DNA of 64,000 bases from Shewanella jiangmenensis (GCF_018596335.1 NZ_JAHEPS010000003.1:372001-436000), one strand, 5' to 3'. Positions 47,072 through 56,715 are shown, counted from the stretch's first letter. Numbers and translations: made by a program. Notes: generated by a model not told the origin, from the sequence alone.

Positions 47072-47098
47072 AAAAAAGGCGCCGATGGCGCCTTTTTT
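47072..47098. terminator. Bidirectional terminator after ompW
   Basis: The 12-bp stem AAAAAAGGCGCC, loop GAT, GGCGCCTTTTTT fits both converging genes, ompW and the minus-strand SDR ending at 47126. Confidence 0.92.
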
Positions 47099-47125
47099 GT
47101 GCTTGTTTTTCAAAAAGAAAAAGGT

Positions 47126-47878
47126 TTAGTGCTTACCCTTTTTCTTCCAGTGTCGGGTATTGTAGATATATTCCGGCAGCAATCGGGTAAGCCAGGCCAC
47201 CAAGGCCCAGCGGCGGGTAATGTAGGCGCGCCGTTTACCTTTTTTGAGTGCCCGCAGGATTTGCGCTGCCACCTTGTGCAGCGGTGCCAGCCACAGCTGG
47301 CTTTGCTGCATGGCGGCCTTGTCTAGCAGCCCAAGCTGCAGATCGGTAATGGTAATGGGTAGCTTCAGGCGCTGGGCGTGCATCGACAGGCCTTCGAGGT
47401 AATTCTGGGCAAAGGCTTTTGAGGCGTGATAAGCCACCGCCGGACCGCCGCGAAGGCCGGCAATCGAATTGATGGCTGCAAGCTGGCCGTAGCCTTGCTC
47501 GCGAAGCAGTCTGAACGCCGTATTGCAAATCAGCGCAAAGCCCTGCACGTTTACCTTGATGATGTCAGACTCGATTTGCCAGGGCAGATCCGGGTGATAG
47601 CTGTTCAGGCCGGTATTCACCAGCACCAGATGCGCGCCGCCAAGCTGTTGCCACATGGCTTCGATGGCTTGGGCTGCGGCGTCCGGCTCTGTGATGGGCA
47701 GGGCACCGAGTAGAATATTTTCTTGTGCGCTTGTATCCAGCGCGGCGATAAACTCCGCCATGGCGGCAGGGTCGGGTACCAGCAGGCCAAGGCGGGTGCC
47801 TTCTGCCGTGAGTTGGGTCACAAGTTCGCGGCCCAGTTGTGAGCTGGCGCCCACAATTATCGCAGTTGCTTGAGTCAT
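47126..47878 (-). CDS. SDR-family oxidoreductase
   Basis: A 250-residue SDR with a somewhat unusual cofactor motif IVGASSQLGREL (residues ~8-19), LVNTGLNSY instead of NNAG near 85, and an intact SIAGLRGGPAVAYHASK catalytic stretch. The basic C-terminus (RRWALVAWLTRLLPEYIYNTRHWKKKGKH, in part) carries a hydrophobic helix, resembling membrane-attached SDRs of the DHRS7 type. Single gene; substrate unknown. Confidence 0.78.
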   Translation of the reverse strand: MTQATAIIVGASSQLGRELVTQLTAEGTRLGLLVPDPAAMAEFIAALDTSAQENILLGALPITEPDAAAQAIEAMWQQLGGAHLVLVNTGLNSYHPDLPWQIESDIIKVNVQGFALICNTAFRLLREQGYGQLAAINSIAGLRGGPAVAYHASKAFAQNYLEGLSMHAQRLKLPITITDLQLGLLDKAAMQQSQLWLAPLHKVAAQILRALKKGKRRAYITRRWALVAWLTRLLPEYIYNTRHWKKKGKH

Positions 47879-47948
47879 AAGGATATTCAGCCAAAGTACA
47901 GGGCTATCATGATAGGGTTAAACTGACAGGTGAACAAGATTCAATAAT

Positions 47949-47980
47949 GGATGTATAGACATCCGGAAGTCTTGATGTAT
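47949..47980 (+). promoter_or_regulatory. Array of four MetJ-box-like octamers
   Basis: Four adjacent octamers, GGATGTAT, AGACATCC, GGAAGTCT and TGATGTAT, match the MetJ box AGACGTCT at 5, 6, 6 and 5 of 8 positions. Tandem arrays of imperfect boxes are how MetJ binds. The array is directly in front of the lipoprotein gene and, 65 bases beyond it, metA, so both may be repressed by methionine via SAM. A possible -10 AATAAT (47943-47948) adjoins it. Confidence 0.6.
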
Positions 47981-47999
47981 GATCTGGGAGGATCCAACG

Positions 48000-48410
48000 A
48001 TGAAGAAATGGTTATTGCGGGCAGCGTTGCCTATGGCGGCTATGGTCGGTGCGGCGGGTTTGGTTGGCTGTACCTCGACTGAAAACAACGTCGAAATCAA
48101 CGGTAGTGTCTGGTTTCGCGAGCGTCTGGCGCTTCCGCCTGAATCTGTGCTGACAGTACAGGTGCAGGATGTGTCCCGTATGGATGTGGCCGCCGAGGTG
48201 CTGGGCGAAATGACGGTCTCGGTGCAGTCAGTGCCCAAGGACTTCAGCTTCGTGTTCAAGCGCGACCAGTTCAAGCCCGGCCACACCTATGCGGTGGGCG
48301 CGCGCATCCGCCAGGGCGATAAGCTGCTGTTTATCAATACCCAAAGCTACACAGTGGATCTCAATCAGCCCACCGGTATGTCGGTGATGCTGGAGAAGGT
48401 TGGCCGCTGA
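48000..48410 (+). CDS. YbaY-like lipoprotein upstream of metA
   Basis: A 136-residue lipoprotein with KKWLLRAALPMAAMVGAAG and lipobox LVGC (acylated Cys near residue 23). The mature domain, NGSVWFRERLALPPESVL, VQVQDVSR, FSFVFKRDQF, parallels the lipoprotein at 44791-45213, indicating a paralogue. ATG 48000 has GGGAGGA upstream. It lies between a MetJ-like array and metA in the same direction, with no terminator before metA, so it may share methionine control. Function unknown. Confidence 0.8.
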   Translation: MKKWLLRAALPMAAMVGAAGLVGCTSTENNVEINGSVWFRERLALPPESVLTVQVQDVSRMDVAAEVLGEMTVSVQSVPKDFSFVFKRDQFKPGHTYAVGARIRQGDKLLFINTQSYTVDLNQPTGMSVMLEKVGR

Positions 48411-48474
48411 GATTGCCCTGACCGGCATACGCGGCCTTAGGTTTAGTGCGTTTATGTGACTGACGAGGCGATGT

Positions 48475-49431
48475 ATGCCGGTTAAGATCCCCGACAACCT
48501 GCCAGCGGCAGAAATTCTGTCGGCTGAAAATATCTTTGTGATGTCCGAGACCCGGGCGGCCCATCAGGACATACGTCCGATGAAGGTGCTTATCCTCAAT
48601 CTGATGCCCAACAAGATTGAGACCGAGACCCAGCTGCTGCGCCTCCTTGGCAACACGCCGTTGCAGGTGGATGTGGATTTGCTGCGCATTCACGATAAAG
48701 AGTCGCGCCACACATCCCTTGACCACATGAACACTTTTTACCGTGATTTTGAGGATGTGCGTCATAAAAACTATGACGGCCTTATCATCACAGGTGCGCC
48801 GCTGGGGCAGCTTGATTTTGAAGATGTCACTTACTGGGACCATATCCGCGAAATCATCGACTGGTCGCAGCAGCATGTGACGTCGGTGCTGTTTTTGTGT
48901 TGGGCGGCCCATGCGGGTTTGTATCATCTGTATGGCCTTAAGCGTGAGCTGTTAAAGACCAAGCGCTCCGGCGTGTTTGTGCATCGCCGCTCCTGCGACC
49001 ATCATCCGCTTTTGCGTGGTTTTGATGATGAGTTTTTTGCGCCCCATTCGCGCTACGCCGAAATTCCGGTGGCCAGTCTGCATGCGCACCCTGCGCTTAA
49101 AGTGCTGGCCGAATCGGACGAGGCGGGTGCCTATCTGGTGCTGAGCCGCGATAATCGCAACCTGTTTGTGATTGGTCATCCCGAGTATCAAAAATCTACC
49201 CTGAGCGATGAATATCACCGCGATCTGAACGCGGGCATCAATCCTGACGTGCCGAAAAACTACTTCCGTAACGACGACCCGACCCAGGCGCCGGTGGCGC
49301 GCTGGCACGGCCACGGCAGTTTGCTGGTCAGCAACTGGCTTAACTATTACGTGTATCAGTTAACGCCATACGACTTGTCGGACATGAGCGCCATCACCCC
49401 ATGGGAAGCGTCAAAAGGCGCTGATTGCTGA
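48475..49431 (+). CDS. metA: Homoserine O-succinyltransferase
   Basis: This 318-residue enzyme makes the first committed step of methionine synthesis, acylating homoserine. It has the N-terminal [31 protein letters not shown], nucleophile Cys in [10 protein letters not shown] near residue 142, and VIGHPEYQ with the catalytic His. It is close in length to E. coli MetA (309). Succinyl versus acetyl preference cannot be told from these motifs alone. It is followed by a terminator at 49477. Confidence 0.95.
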   Translation: MPVKIPDNLPAAEILSAENIFVMSETRAAHQDIRPMKVLILNLMPNKIETETQLLRLLGNTPLQVDVDLLRIHDKESRHTSLDHMNTFYRDFEDVRHKNYDGLIITGAPLGQLDFEDVTYWDHIREIIDWSQQHVTSVLFLCWAAHAGLYHLYGLKRELLKTKRSGVFVHRRSCDHHPLLRGFDDEFFAPHSRYAEIPVASLHAHPALKVLAESDEAGAYLVLSRDNRNLFVIGHPEYQKSTLSDEYHRDLNAGINPDVPKNYFRNDDPTQAPVARWHGHGSLLVSNWLNYYVYQLTPYDLSDMSAITPWEASKGADC

Positions 49432-49476
49432 TAGCCTTTGTGAAGTTACTTCACCTGCAGCATTAAGCGAGCCTGT

Positions 49477-49500
49477 AAGGCCGGATAACCCGGCCTTTTT
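49477..49500 (+). terminator. Rho-independent terminator of metA
   Basis: AAGGCCGG, loop ATAAC, CCGGCCTT is followed by further T residues. It lies 46 bases past the metA stop. Confidence 0.88.
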
Positions 49501-49625
49501 GCTGTCTGTTTTGCCGCTCTTTTTCCCTTAATTTTATGCAGAAGTGGCAAGCGTTTTTTCCTGCTGTAAATCCCCACTGACATACTCCCGCCAAGAAAAA
49601 GCACCACCTTAGACCAATTTCCACT

Positions 49626-49649
49626 TGCTTTACGTTCGCGTAAACGTCA
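49626..49649 (+). promoter_or_regulatory. Predicted LiuR operator upstream of the valine/isoleucine operon
   Basis: TGCTTTACG-TTCG-CGTAAACGTCA has a TTTACG/CGTAAA dyad and matches the liuR upstream site at 19 of 24 positions in the same orientation relative to transcription. It is about 88 bases before the thiolase ATG. It implies joint control of leucine and valine/isoleucine degradation. Confidence 0.7.
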
Positions 49650-49736
49650 CATTCAATGCAATCGGTCGCAAATGCGACAGCTATCACATTTGAAAACGGC
49701 ATCATGCCGTGACACAGCAACAAAGTGGAGTCAGAA

Positions 49737-50915
49737 ATGAGCGTATCGGATATCGTCATTGTCGCAGCCAAACGTACCGCCATGGGTGGATTTCAGGGCA
49801 GTTTGGCCGACGTGCCATCCCCTAAATTGGCCGCGACTGCCGTTAAGGCGTTGCTGGATGACACCGGCCTGGATGGCGCCAAGGTTGACGAGCTTTTGAT
49901 GGGCTGCGTGCTGCCCGCGGGCCTCGGTCAGGCGCCAGCGCGTCAGGCCGCACTGGGCGCGGGTCTGCCATTGTCTGTGGGTGCCACCACGGTCAACAAG
50001 GTGTGTGGCTCTGGCATGAAAACCGTGATGCTGGCCCACGACCTTATCAAGGCAGGCAGCGCCAAAGTCGTGATTGCCGGTGGTATGGAAAGCATGAGTC
50101 AGGCGCCATACCTGCTCGATAAAGCCCGTGGCGGCATGCGCATGGGCCATGGCAAGGTGCTGGACCATATGTTCCTCGATGGTTTGGAAGATGCGTACAC
50201 CGGCGGTGCCATGGGCACCTTCGCCCAGAAAACCGCCGATGAATACGGTCTGACCCGCGGATCCATGGACGCCTTTGCCTTAAGCTCACTGGAAAAAGCC
50301 AACGCCGCGATTAACTCCGGCGCCTTTGAAGCCGAAATCGTGCCTGTAACTGTGTCCAGCCGCAAAGGCGATGTGGAAGTCAAAGTTGACGAGCAGCCAG
50401 GCAACGCCCGCCCCGAAAAAATTCCGGCGCTTAAACCCGCTTTTGCCAAAGACGGCACCATCACAGCCGCCAACTCATCCTCTATCTCTGATGGCGCCGC
50501 CGCGCTGATGCTGATGAGCCGCGATGAGGCCGAGGCGCTCGGTCTGACCGTGCTTGCCACCATCAAGGGCCATGCAACCCATGCTCAGGAGCCGGCGCTC
50601 TTTACCACAGCGCCCGTGGGCGCGATGCAAAAGCTGCTCTCAAATGTGGGCTGGAGCAAGGACGAGGTGGATTTGTTTGAAATCAACGAAGCCTTCGCCA
50701 TGGTGACTATGCTCGCCATCAGCGAGCTTAAGCTTGATGCGGCCAAGGTGAACGTGAATGGCGGCGCCTGCGCGCTTGGTCATCCGATTGGCTGCTCCGG
50801 CGCCCGGGTGCTGGTGACGCTCATTCACGCGCTCAAGGCTCGCGGTCTTAAGCGCGGCGTGGCCTCTTTGTGTATCGGCGGCGGCGAAGCCACTGCCATG
50901 GCCATCGAAGTCTGA
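49737..50915 (+). CDS. Acetyl-CoA C-acyltransferase (thiolase II type)
   Basis: A 392-residue thiolase with nucleophile Cys in NKVCGSGMKTV near residue 89, MVIAGGMESMSQAPY-type segment (here VIAGGMESMSQAPYLL), GGACALGHPIGCSGARVLV with catalytic His, and LCIGGGEATAMAIE with the second Cys. In this operon the likely substrate is 2-methylacetoacetyl-CoA, the last isoleucine intermediate, cleaved to acetyl-CoA and propionyl-CoA. ATG 49737 is preceded by GGAG. Confidence 0.93.
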   Translation: MSVSDIVIVAAKRTAMGGFQGSLADVPSPKLAATAVKALLDDTGLDGAKVDELLMGCVLPAGLGQAPARQAALGAGLPLSVGATTVNKVCGSGMKTVMLAHDLIKAGSAKVVIAGGMESMSQAPYLLDKARGGMRMGHGKVLDHMFLDGLEDAYTGGAMGTFAQKTADEYGLTRGSMDAFALSSLEKANAAINSGAFEAEIVPVTVSSRKGDVEVKVDEQPGNARPEKIPALKPAFAKDGTITAANSSSISDGAAALMLMSRDEAEALGLTVLATIKGHATHAQEPALFTTAPVGAMQKLLSNVGWSKDEVDLFEINEAFAMVTMLAISELKLDAAKVNVNGGACALGHPIGCSGARVLVTLIHALKARGLKRGVASLCIGGGEATAMAIEV

Positions 50916-51023
50916 TTTGCCAAGACCTTACAAGCAACAAGACACCATCAGGAACGACTCAAGGCGCGGCCAAACACAACACCAATAAGGCTGCGCCGCC
51001 TCTGACTCTCAAAAGGAAGCGAC

Positions 51024-52517
51024 ATGACCACACAAGTTAAGCATTACATCGACGGTGAGTTCACCACAGGGAAGGGCGAGCGCGTTATTACGGTAACCAA
51101 TCCGGCCAATAACCTGCCGATCGCCGAGGTGCGCTGCGCCAGCGACGACGAAGTGCATGGCGCCATCGCCAGTGCCAAGGCGGCGTTCCAGAGCTGGAAA
51201 GAAGTGCCTGTGTCTGAGCGTGCGCGGGTGATGCTGCGCTATCAGGCGCTGCTTAAAGAGCACCACGATGAGCTGGCCACCATTCTTGCCAAAGAAACCG
51301 GCAAGACCTTCGAAGATGCCAAGGGCGATGTGTGGCGCGGCATTGAAGTGGCCGAGCATGCCTGCAATATCGCCTCACTGCTGATGGGCGAAACCGTTGA
51401 AAACGTCGCCCGTAAAATCGATACCTATTCCTACACTCAGCCGCTGGGCGTGTGCGCGGGTATTACCCCATTTAACTTCCCGGCGATGATCCCGCTGTGG
51501 ATGTTCCCGCTCGCCATCGCCTGCGGTAACACCTTTGTACTTAAGCCATCAGAGCAGGACCCCATGACACCGCAGCGTCTGGCCGAGCTGTTTGAACAGG
51601 CCGGTGCCCCCAAGGGCGTGCTGCAGGTAGTGCATGGCGACAAGAGTGCCGTGGACATTTTGCTGACCCATCCCGATATCAAGGCTATCTCCTTTGTGGG
51701 CTCGGTGGGCGTGGGTCAGTATGTTTACAAGACAGGTACCGATAACCTCAAGCGGGTGCAGGCCTTTGCCGGCGCCAAGAACCACTGCGTGATTATGCCC
51801 GATGCCAACAAGCAGCAGGTGATCAATAACCTCGTGGGCGCTTCTGTGGGCGCTGCCGGTCAGCGCTGTATGGCGATTTCGGTCGCCGTGTTTGTGGGCG
51901 CCGCCAAAGAGTGGATCCCCGAGCTTAAAGAGGCGCTTGCCAAGGTGCGTCCGGGTCTGTGGGACGATAAAGAAGCTGGTTACGGCCCGCTTATCAGCCC
52001 GGCTGCCAAGGCGCGGGTGCTTAAACTTATCGCCCAGGGTAAGGCCGAAGGCGCCGAGTGTTTGCTGGATGGCTCCGATTTTACCGTTGCAGGTTATGAG
52101 TCCGGCAACTGGGTTGGCCCGACCATGTTCGACAAGGTCACCACCGACATGAGCATCTACAAAGAAGAAATTTTTGGCCCAGTGCTGTGCTGCATGGAAG
52201 TGGATGAGCTGGAAGATGCCATTGAGCTGGTGAACAAGTCACCCTACGGCAACGGCACTTCCATCTTTACCGCCAGCGGCGCCGCCGCCCGTAAATATCA
52301 GCACGAAATCGAAGTAGGCCAGGTGGGTATCAACGTGCCTATCCCTGTGCCGCTGCCATTTTTCTCCTTCACCGGCTGGAAGGGCAGCTTCTATGGCGAT
52401 CAGCACGCCTACGGCAAGCAGGCTATCCGCTTCTTTACCGAGACCAAGACCATCACCTGTCGTTGGTTTGAAGACGATATCCCCCATGGCCCCAACATGA
52501 CCATCGCCCTGCGCTGA
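51024..52517 (+). CDS. mmsA: Methylmalonate-semialdehyde dehydrogenase (CoA-acylating)
   Basis: The 497-residue aldehyde dehydrogenase family enzyme has [30 protein letters not shown] and catalytic Cys in [12 protein letters not shown] near residue 287, and ends with [11 protein letters not shown] and VTSRW-type TKTITCRWF, all typical of MmsA. It converts methylmalonate semialdehyde to propionyl-CoA in valine degradation. It has an AAGGAAG ribosome site. The 108-base gap before it shows only an imperfect GC-rich inverted repeat. Confidence 0.95.
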   Translation: MTTQVKHYIDGEFTTGKGERVITVTNPANNLPIAEVRCASDDEVHGAIASAKAAFQSWKEVPVSERARVMLRYQALLKEHHDELATILAKETGKTFEDAKGDVWRGIEVAEHACNIASLLMGETVENVARKIDTYSYTQPLGVCAGITPFNFPAMIPLWMFPLAIACGNTFVLKPSEQDPMTPQRLAELFEQAGAPKGVLQVVHGDKSAVDILLTHPDIKAISFVGSVGVGQYVYKTGTDNLKRVQAFAGAKNHCVIMPDANKQQVINNLVGASVGAAGQRCMAISVAVFVGAAKEWIPELKEALAKVRPGLWDDKEAGYGPLISPAAKARVLKLIAQGKAEGAECLLDGSDFTVAGYESGNWVGPTMFDKVTTDMSIYKEEIFGPVLCCMEVDELEDAIELVNKSPYGNGTSIFTASGAAARKYQHEIEVGQVGINVPIPVPLPFFSFTGWKGSFYGDQHAYGKQAIRFFTETKTITCRWFEDDIPHGPNMTIALR

Positions 52518-52568
52518 TGGTCGGATAGCCGAGAACAAGACAACAAGACCGCAACTTAAAAACAGGCA

Positions 52569-52588
52569 GGCCGGCGTTATCGCCGGCC
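52569..52588. other. Intercistronic hairpin between mmsA and the acyl-CoA dehydrogenase gene
   Basis: A perfect eight-base stem GGCCGGCG / CGCCGGCC with a TTAT loop sits in the 110-base gap. No T-run follows, so an mRNA-stabilising or processing role is more likely than termination. Confidence 0.5.
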
Positions 52589-52627
52589 ATCACATGAAGT
52601 GACCCCAGAGTCACGGGAGCAGTCAAG

Positions 52628-53785
52628 ATGGATTTTAATTTAAACGAAGATCAACGCCAGTTTGCCGAACTTGCCCGCCAGTTCGCCGCTGATGAACTCA
52701 CCCCCTTCGCCGCCAAATGGGACGAAGAACATCATTTCCCGAAAGACGTTATTCAAAAGGCCGGTGAACTCGGTTTTTGCTCACTCTATTCCCCCGAATC
52801 TGAAGGCGGCATGGGTTTGTCACGGCTCGACTCTTCCATCATTTTTGAAGAGCTGTCCAAGGGCTGTACCGCCACCACCGCCATGCTGACCATTCACAAT
52901 ATGGCCACCTGGATGGTGACGACCTGGGGCACTGAGGCACTTCGCGCCGAGTGGTCCGAGGCCTTGACCACAGGTGCCAAGCTTGCCTCTTACTGCCTCA
53001 CCGAACCCGGCGCCGGCAGTGATGCCGCGTCGCTTACCACCAAGGCGGTGCGTGAGGGTAACGAGTATGTGATTAACGGCAGCAAGATGTTTATCTCTGG
53101 CGCCGGTGCCACCGAGCTTTTGGTGGTGATGTGCCGCACCGGCGAAGCCGGTCCCAAGGGCATTTCGGCGATAGTTATTCCGGCAGATGCCGACGGGGTG
53201 ATTTACGGCAAGGCCGAAGACAAGATGGGCTGGAATGCCCAGCCAACCCGCCTTATCACCTTTGAAAACGTGCGGGTGCCGGTAGAAAACCTGCTGGGTG
53301 AAGAAGGCCAGGGCTTTACCTTCGCCATGAAGGGCCTGGATGGCGGCCGTATCAATATCGCCACCTGCTCTGTGGGCACGGCTCAGGCCGCCCTTGAGCG
53401 TTCAATTGCCTATATGAACGAGCGTAAGCAGTTTGGAAAACCTCTTGCCGCGTTCCAGGCGCTGCAGTTCAAACTTGCCGACATGGCCACTGAGCTTGTC
53501 GCCGCCCGTCAGATGGTGCGCCTGGCTGCGTTTAAACTCGACAATAATGACCCTGAAGCCACCGCTTACTGCGCCATGGCCAAGCGTTTTGCCACCGACG
53601 TGGGCTTTGCGGTATGTGATGCTGCGCTGCAGCTTCATGGCGGCTATGGCTATATCCGCGAGTATCCGCTGGAGCGCCATTTCCGTGATGTGCGGGTACA
53701 TCAAATTCTGGAAGGTACCAACGAGATCATGCGTCTTATTATCTCCCGTCGCCTGCTGGACGAAAATGCCCACGCCATTCTCTGA
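52628..53785 (+). CDS. Acyl-CoA dehydrogenase (isobutyryl-/2-methylbutyryl-CoA type)
   Basis: The 385-residue flavoprotein has LTEPGAGSDAASLTTKA, NGSKMFISGAG, GGRINIATCSVG and QLHGGYGYIREYPLERHFRDVRV-type C-terminal motifs with the catalytic Glu in LEGTNEIMR near residue 368. That C-terminal Glu position is the short/branched-chain form, unlike the isovaleryl-type gene at 33765. Neighbouring mmsA and mmsB point to isobutyryl-CoA (valine) and 2-methylbutyryl-CoA (isoleucine) as substrates. Confidence 0.92.
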   Translation: MDFNLNEDQRQFAELARQFAADELTPFAAKWDEEHHFPKDVIQKAGELGFCSLYSPESEGGMGLSRLDSSIIFEELSKGCTATTAMLTIHNMATWMVTTWGTEALRAEWSEALTTGAKLASYCLTEPGAGSDAASLTTKAVREGNEYVINGSKMFISGAGATELLVVMCRTGEAGPKGISAIVIPADADGVIYGKAEDKMGWNAQPTRLITFENVRVPVENLLGEEGQGFTFAMKGLDGGRINIATCSVGTAQAALERSIAYMNERKQFGKPLAAFQALQFKLADMATELVAARQMVRLAAFKLDNNDPEATAYCAMAKRFATDVGFAVCDAALQLHGGYGYIREYPLERHFRDVRVHQILEGTNEIMRLIISRRLLDENAHAIL

Positions 53786-53839
53786 TTGGCCTGTGACTTT
53801 GATTGAATAAAGACGTCGACAGAATAAGGAATTACAGCC

Positions 53840-54613
53840 ATGGCTTTTTTGATTGAACGTATCGAAGGCAACACTGCCATTCTCACCATCAGCAACCCGC
53901 CGGCCAACACCTGGACCCGCGAGAGTCTCAATGAGCTAAAGGAAAAGGTACTCGAGCTCAATGACAACAGCGAAATTTATGCGCTGGTGCTGACCGGTGA
54001 AGGGGAGAAGTTTTTCTCCGCCGGCGCCGACTTAAAACTCTTTGCTGATGGTGATAAAGGCAACGCGGCCACCATGGCCAAGGCCTTCGGTGAGGCGTTT
54101 GAAACTTTAAGCGCGTTTCGCGGTGTGTCAATTGCTGCCATCAACGGCTACGCCATGGGCGGTGGCCTCGAAGTGGCGCTCGCCTGTGATATCCGCATCG
54201 CTGAAATTCAGGCGGTGATGGCACTGCCGGAAGCAACAGTGGGCCTGTTACCCTGCGCCGGTGGTACTCAAAACCTTACCGCGCTGGTGGGCGAGGGCTG
54301 GGCGAAACGCATGATCCTCTGCGGCGAGCGTATCGATGCCACCAAGGCGCTCAATCTTGGACTCGTTGAAGAAGTGGTCGAAAAAGGCGAAGCGCTCAAC
54401 GCTGCGATTGCGCTCGCGGCCAAAGTTGCCAAGCAGAGCCCTTCTGCCGTGGCGGTATGTAAAAAGCTGATTCAGAGCGGTCGCAGTATGCCACGCACCC
54501 AGGCGCTGCCCATAGAGCGCGAGCTCTTTATCGGGCTTTTTGATACCGAAGATCAGGCCGAGGGCGTTAATGCCTTCCTCGAAAAACGTGCCGCCGTGTG
54601 GAAAAACCGCTGA
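53840..54613 (+). CDS. Enoyl-CoA hydratase
   Basis: The 257-residue crotonase-family hydratase has FFSAGADLKLF (oxyanion hole), GYAMGGGLEVALACD with the first catalytic Glu near residue 112, and LPEATVGLLPCAGGTQNL with the second near 132. Both catalytic Glu are present, so true hydratase activity is likely, on methacrylyl-CoA and tiglyl-CoA in this pathway. Its start follows a GGAAT-type site 54 bases after the dehydrogenase. Confidence 0.9.
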   Translation: MAFLIERIEGNTAILTISNPPANTWTRESLNELKEKVLELNDNSEIYALVLTGEGEKFFSAGADLKLFADGDKGNAATMAKAFGEAFETLSAFRGVSIAAINGYAMGGGLEVALACDIRIAEIQAVMALPEATVGLLPCAGGTQNLTALVGEGWAKRMILCGERIDATKALNLGLVEEVVEKGEALNAAIALAAKVAKQSPSAVAVCKKLIQSGRSMPRTQALPIERELFIGLFDTEDQAEGVNAFLEKRAAVWKNR

Positions 54614-54651
54614 GGCCTTGCCTTTGGCATGACTGCAAGCAAGGAGTGAGC

Positions 54652-55758
54652 ATGACGCAAAAAGTGATATTTCAAACCCTTGGCACCGCCTCTGGGATGC
54701 AGATTGGTGTCGCGACCCTCAACGTGGAAGCGGCGCTGAATGCGCTTGATCTGGACATGGTGCGGGCGCTCAGCGCTCAGCTTAAGGCTTGGCAGACGGA
54801 TGATGAGATTGCGCTGGTGCTGCTCGACGGCGCCGGTGAGAAGGCCTTCTGCGCCGGGGGCGATGTACGTGCCCTGTATCAGGCGAGCAAAGATGCGCCG
54901 GGCAATATCGATACCCTGGCCAAGGTGTTTTTTGAAGAAGAATACCGCCTTGACTATCTTATCCATGAATTCGGCAAGCCCTTTATGGTGTGGGGCGATG
55001 GCATAGTGATGGGCGGCGGCCTTGGGCTCATGGCCGGTGCCAGTCACCGCATCGCCACCGAGCGCTCCCGCATTGCCATGCCGGAAATTACCATCGGGCT
55101 TTACCCCGACGTGGGCGGCACCTACTTTTTAGGCCATATGCCTGAAAAGATTGGCCTCTTTTTGGGGCTTACCGCATTTCAGATGAATGGCGCCGACGCG
55201 CTTTTTGCCGGCACGGCCAATTATCTTCTTGGCAGCGATGATAAAGAGCCGCTTTTGGATGCGATTGCCGAGGTGAGCTGGGATAAGGATGCCGCCGCCA
55301 ACCATCGCCGTTTGTCGGCGCTGCTGGAAACGCGCCCGACGCCGTCACAGGATAGCTTTCTTGCAAGCCATCAGGACGAGATTGCCAGGCTCTGTGAAGG
55401 GGAGTTGACCGAGATTGCCGCGCGCTTTGCCGCGCTCGACGTTGAGGCAAAACCCGAGTTTAAACGCCCCCGCGACACCTTCCTCGCCGGCAGCCCATTG
55501 AGCGCCCATATCATTTGGCATCAGGCGATAGTCGGCGATGAATTTTCCCTCGACAGCTGCTTTTTGTGGGAGCTTGGCGTGAGCGTGAATTGCTGCGCCC
55601 ACGGCGACTTTGTTGAAGGGGTGCGGGCGCTCTTGATTGATAAAGACCGTAATCCCAAATGGCAATTTGCCGATGTGGCAGCGGTGCCCGATGACGTGGT
55701 GCGCCGCCTGCTGACCTCCCCCTGGCAGGGGCAGCCCCATCCGCTTGCGGATCTGTAA
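54652..55758 (+). CDS. 3-hydroxyisobutyryl-CoA hydrolase
   Basis: A 368-residue crotonase-fold protein, longer than hydratases, with AFCAGGDVRALYQASKD near residues 62-78, GIVMGGGLGLMAGASHRI and MPEITIGLYPDVGGTYFL near 140-157, characteristic of 3-hydroxyisobutyryl-CoA hydrolase. It releases free 3-hydroxyisobutyrate for the next enzyme, MmsB. ATG 54652 (GGAGTG upstream) is used; an upstream start would run into the hydratase gene. Confidence 0.92.
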   Translation: MTQKVIFQTLGTASGMQIGVATLNVEAALNALDLDMVRALSAQLKAWQTDDEIALVLLDGAGEKAFCAGGDVRALYQASKDAPGNIDTLAKVFFEEEYRLDYLIHEFGKPFMVWGDGIVMGGGLGLMAGASHRIATERSRIAMPEITIGLYPDVGGTYFLGHMPEKIGLFLGLTAFQMNGADALFAGTANYLLGSDDKEPLLDAIAEVSWDKDAAANHRRLSALLETRPTPSQDSFLASHQDEIARLCEGELTEIAARFAALDVEAKPEFKRPRDTFLAGSPLSAHIIWHQAIVGDEFSLDSCFLWELGVSVNCCAHGDFVEGVRALLIDKDRNPKWQFADVAAVPDDVVRRLLTSPWQGQPHPLADL

Positions 55759-55800
55759 GCCCGGCGGGCAGTAACTATCCCAATTTCAAGGAGTGAGTGT

Positions 55801-56700
55801 ATGGCAAAGGTAGCGTTTATCGGACTTGGCAATATGGGTGGCCCCATGGCGGCCAACCTTATCAAGGCCGGACATGAAGTAAAGGTATTCGATTTAAATC
55901 CCGCCGCCGTTGATGCGCTCAAAGCGCAGGGCGCGGGCAGCGGTGATTCGGCGCAGCAAATAGCCGCCGACGCGGATTTTGTGGTGAGCATGCTGCCGGC
56001 AGGCAAGCATGTGCGTGGTCTCTATTTGGGCACAGAGTCAGCTAAAGGATTGATTGAGGTGGTGAAAGCAGGCTGTGTCTTGATAGACTGCTCAACCATT
56101 GATGCCGCCAGCGCCCGTGTTGTGGCCGAGGCGGCTGCCGCCAAGGGGCTCGAGTTTATCGATGCGCCGGTTTCCGGCGGCACCGCAGGCGCTGCGGCTG
56201 GCACCCTGACCTTTATCTGCGGCGGCACCGACGGCGCGTTTGAGGCGGCCAAAGTGGTGCTCGCCAATATGGGCGCCAATATTTTCCACGCCGGTGGCCC
56301 GGGCGCAGGCCAGGTGGCCAAAATCTGCAATAACATGCTGTTGTCGGTACTGATGGTGGGCACCAGCGAGGCGCTGTCCCTTGGGATTGACCACGGTCTT
56401 GACCCCAAGGTGCTGTCGGACATCATGAAGGTGTCGAGTGGTGGCAACTGGACGCTGGAAAAATACAACCCCTGCCCGGGGGTGATGGACAACGCGCCCT
56501 CATCCAAGGGCTACCAGGGCGGCTTTATGGTCGACCTGATGGTGAAAGATTTGGGCTTGTCACAGGAAGCGGCGCTTGGCAGCCAGTCGAGCACGCCCAT
56601 GGGCGCACTGGCGCGAAGCCTGTATGTGTCCCACGCCCGCGCCGGCAACGGCAAGCGCGACTTTTCGAGCATTTTTGAACACTTTGCCAAAGGCGAGTGA
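55801..56700 (+). CDS. mmsB: 3-hydroxyisobutyrate dehydrogenase
   Basis: The 299-residue beta-hydroxyacid dehydrogenase has IGLGNMGGPMAANLIKAGH near residues 6-24, the substrate motif FIDAPVSGGTAGAAAGTL near 119-136 and catalytic Lys in GAGQVAKICNNMLL near 172. It oxidises 3-hydroxyisobutyrate to methylmalonate semialdehyde, the substrate of MmsA three genes upstream. An AAGGAG site precedes the ATG. Confidence 0.95.
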   Translation: MAKVAFIGLGNMGGPMAANLIKAGHEVKVFDLNPAAVDALKAQGAGSGDSAQQIAADADFVVSMLPAGKHVRGLYLGTESAKGLIEVVKAGCVLIDCSTIDAASARVVAEAAAAKGLEFIDAPVSGGTAGAAAGTLTFICGGTDGAFEAAKVVLANMGANIFHAGGPGAGQVAKICNNMLLSVLMVGTSEALSLGIDHGLDPKVLSDIMKVSSGGNWTLEKYNPCPGVMDNAPSSKGYQGGFMVDLMVKDLGLSQEAALGSQSSTPMGALARSLYVSHARAGNGKRDFSSIFEHFAKGE

Positions 56701-56715
56701 GCCTAAGGATACAAG

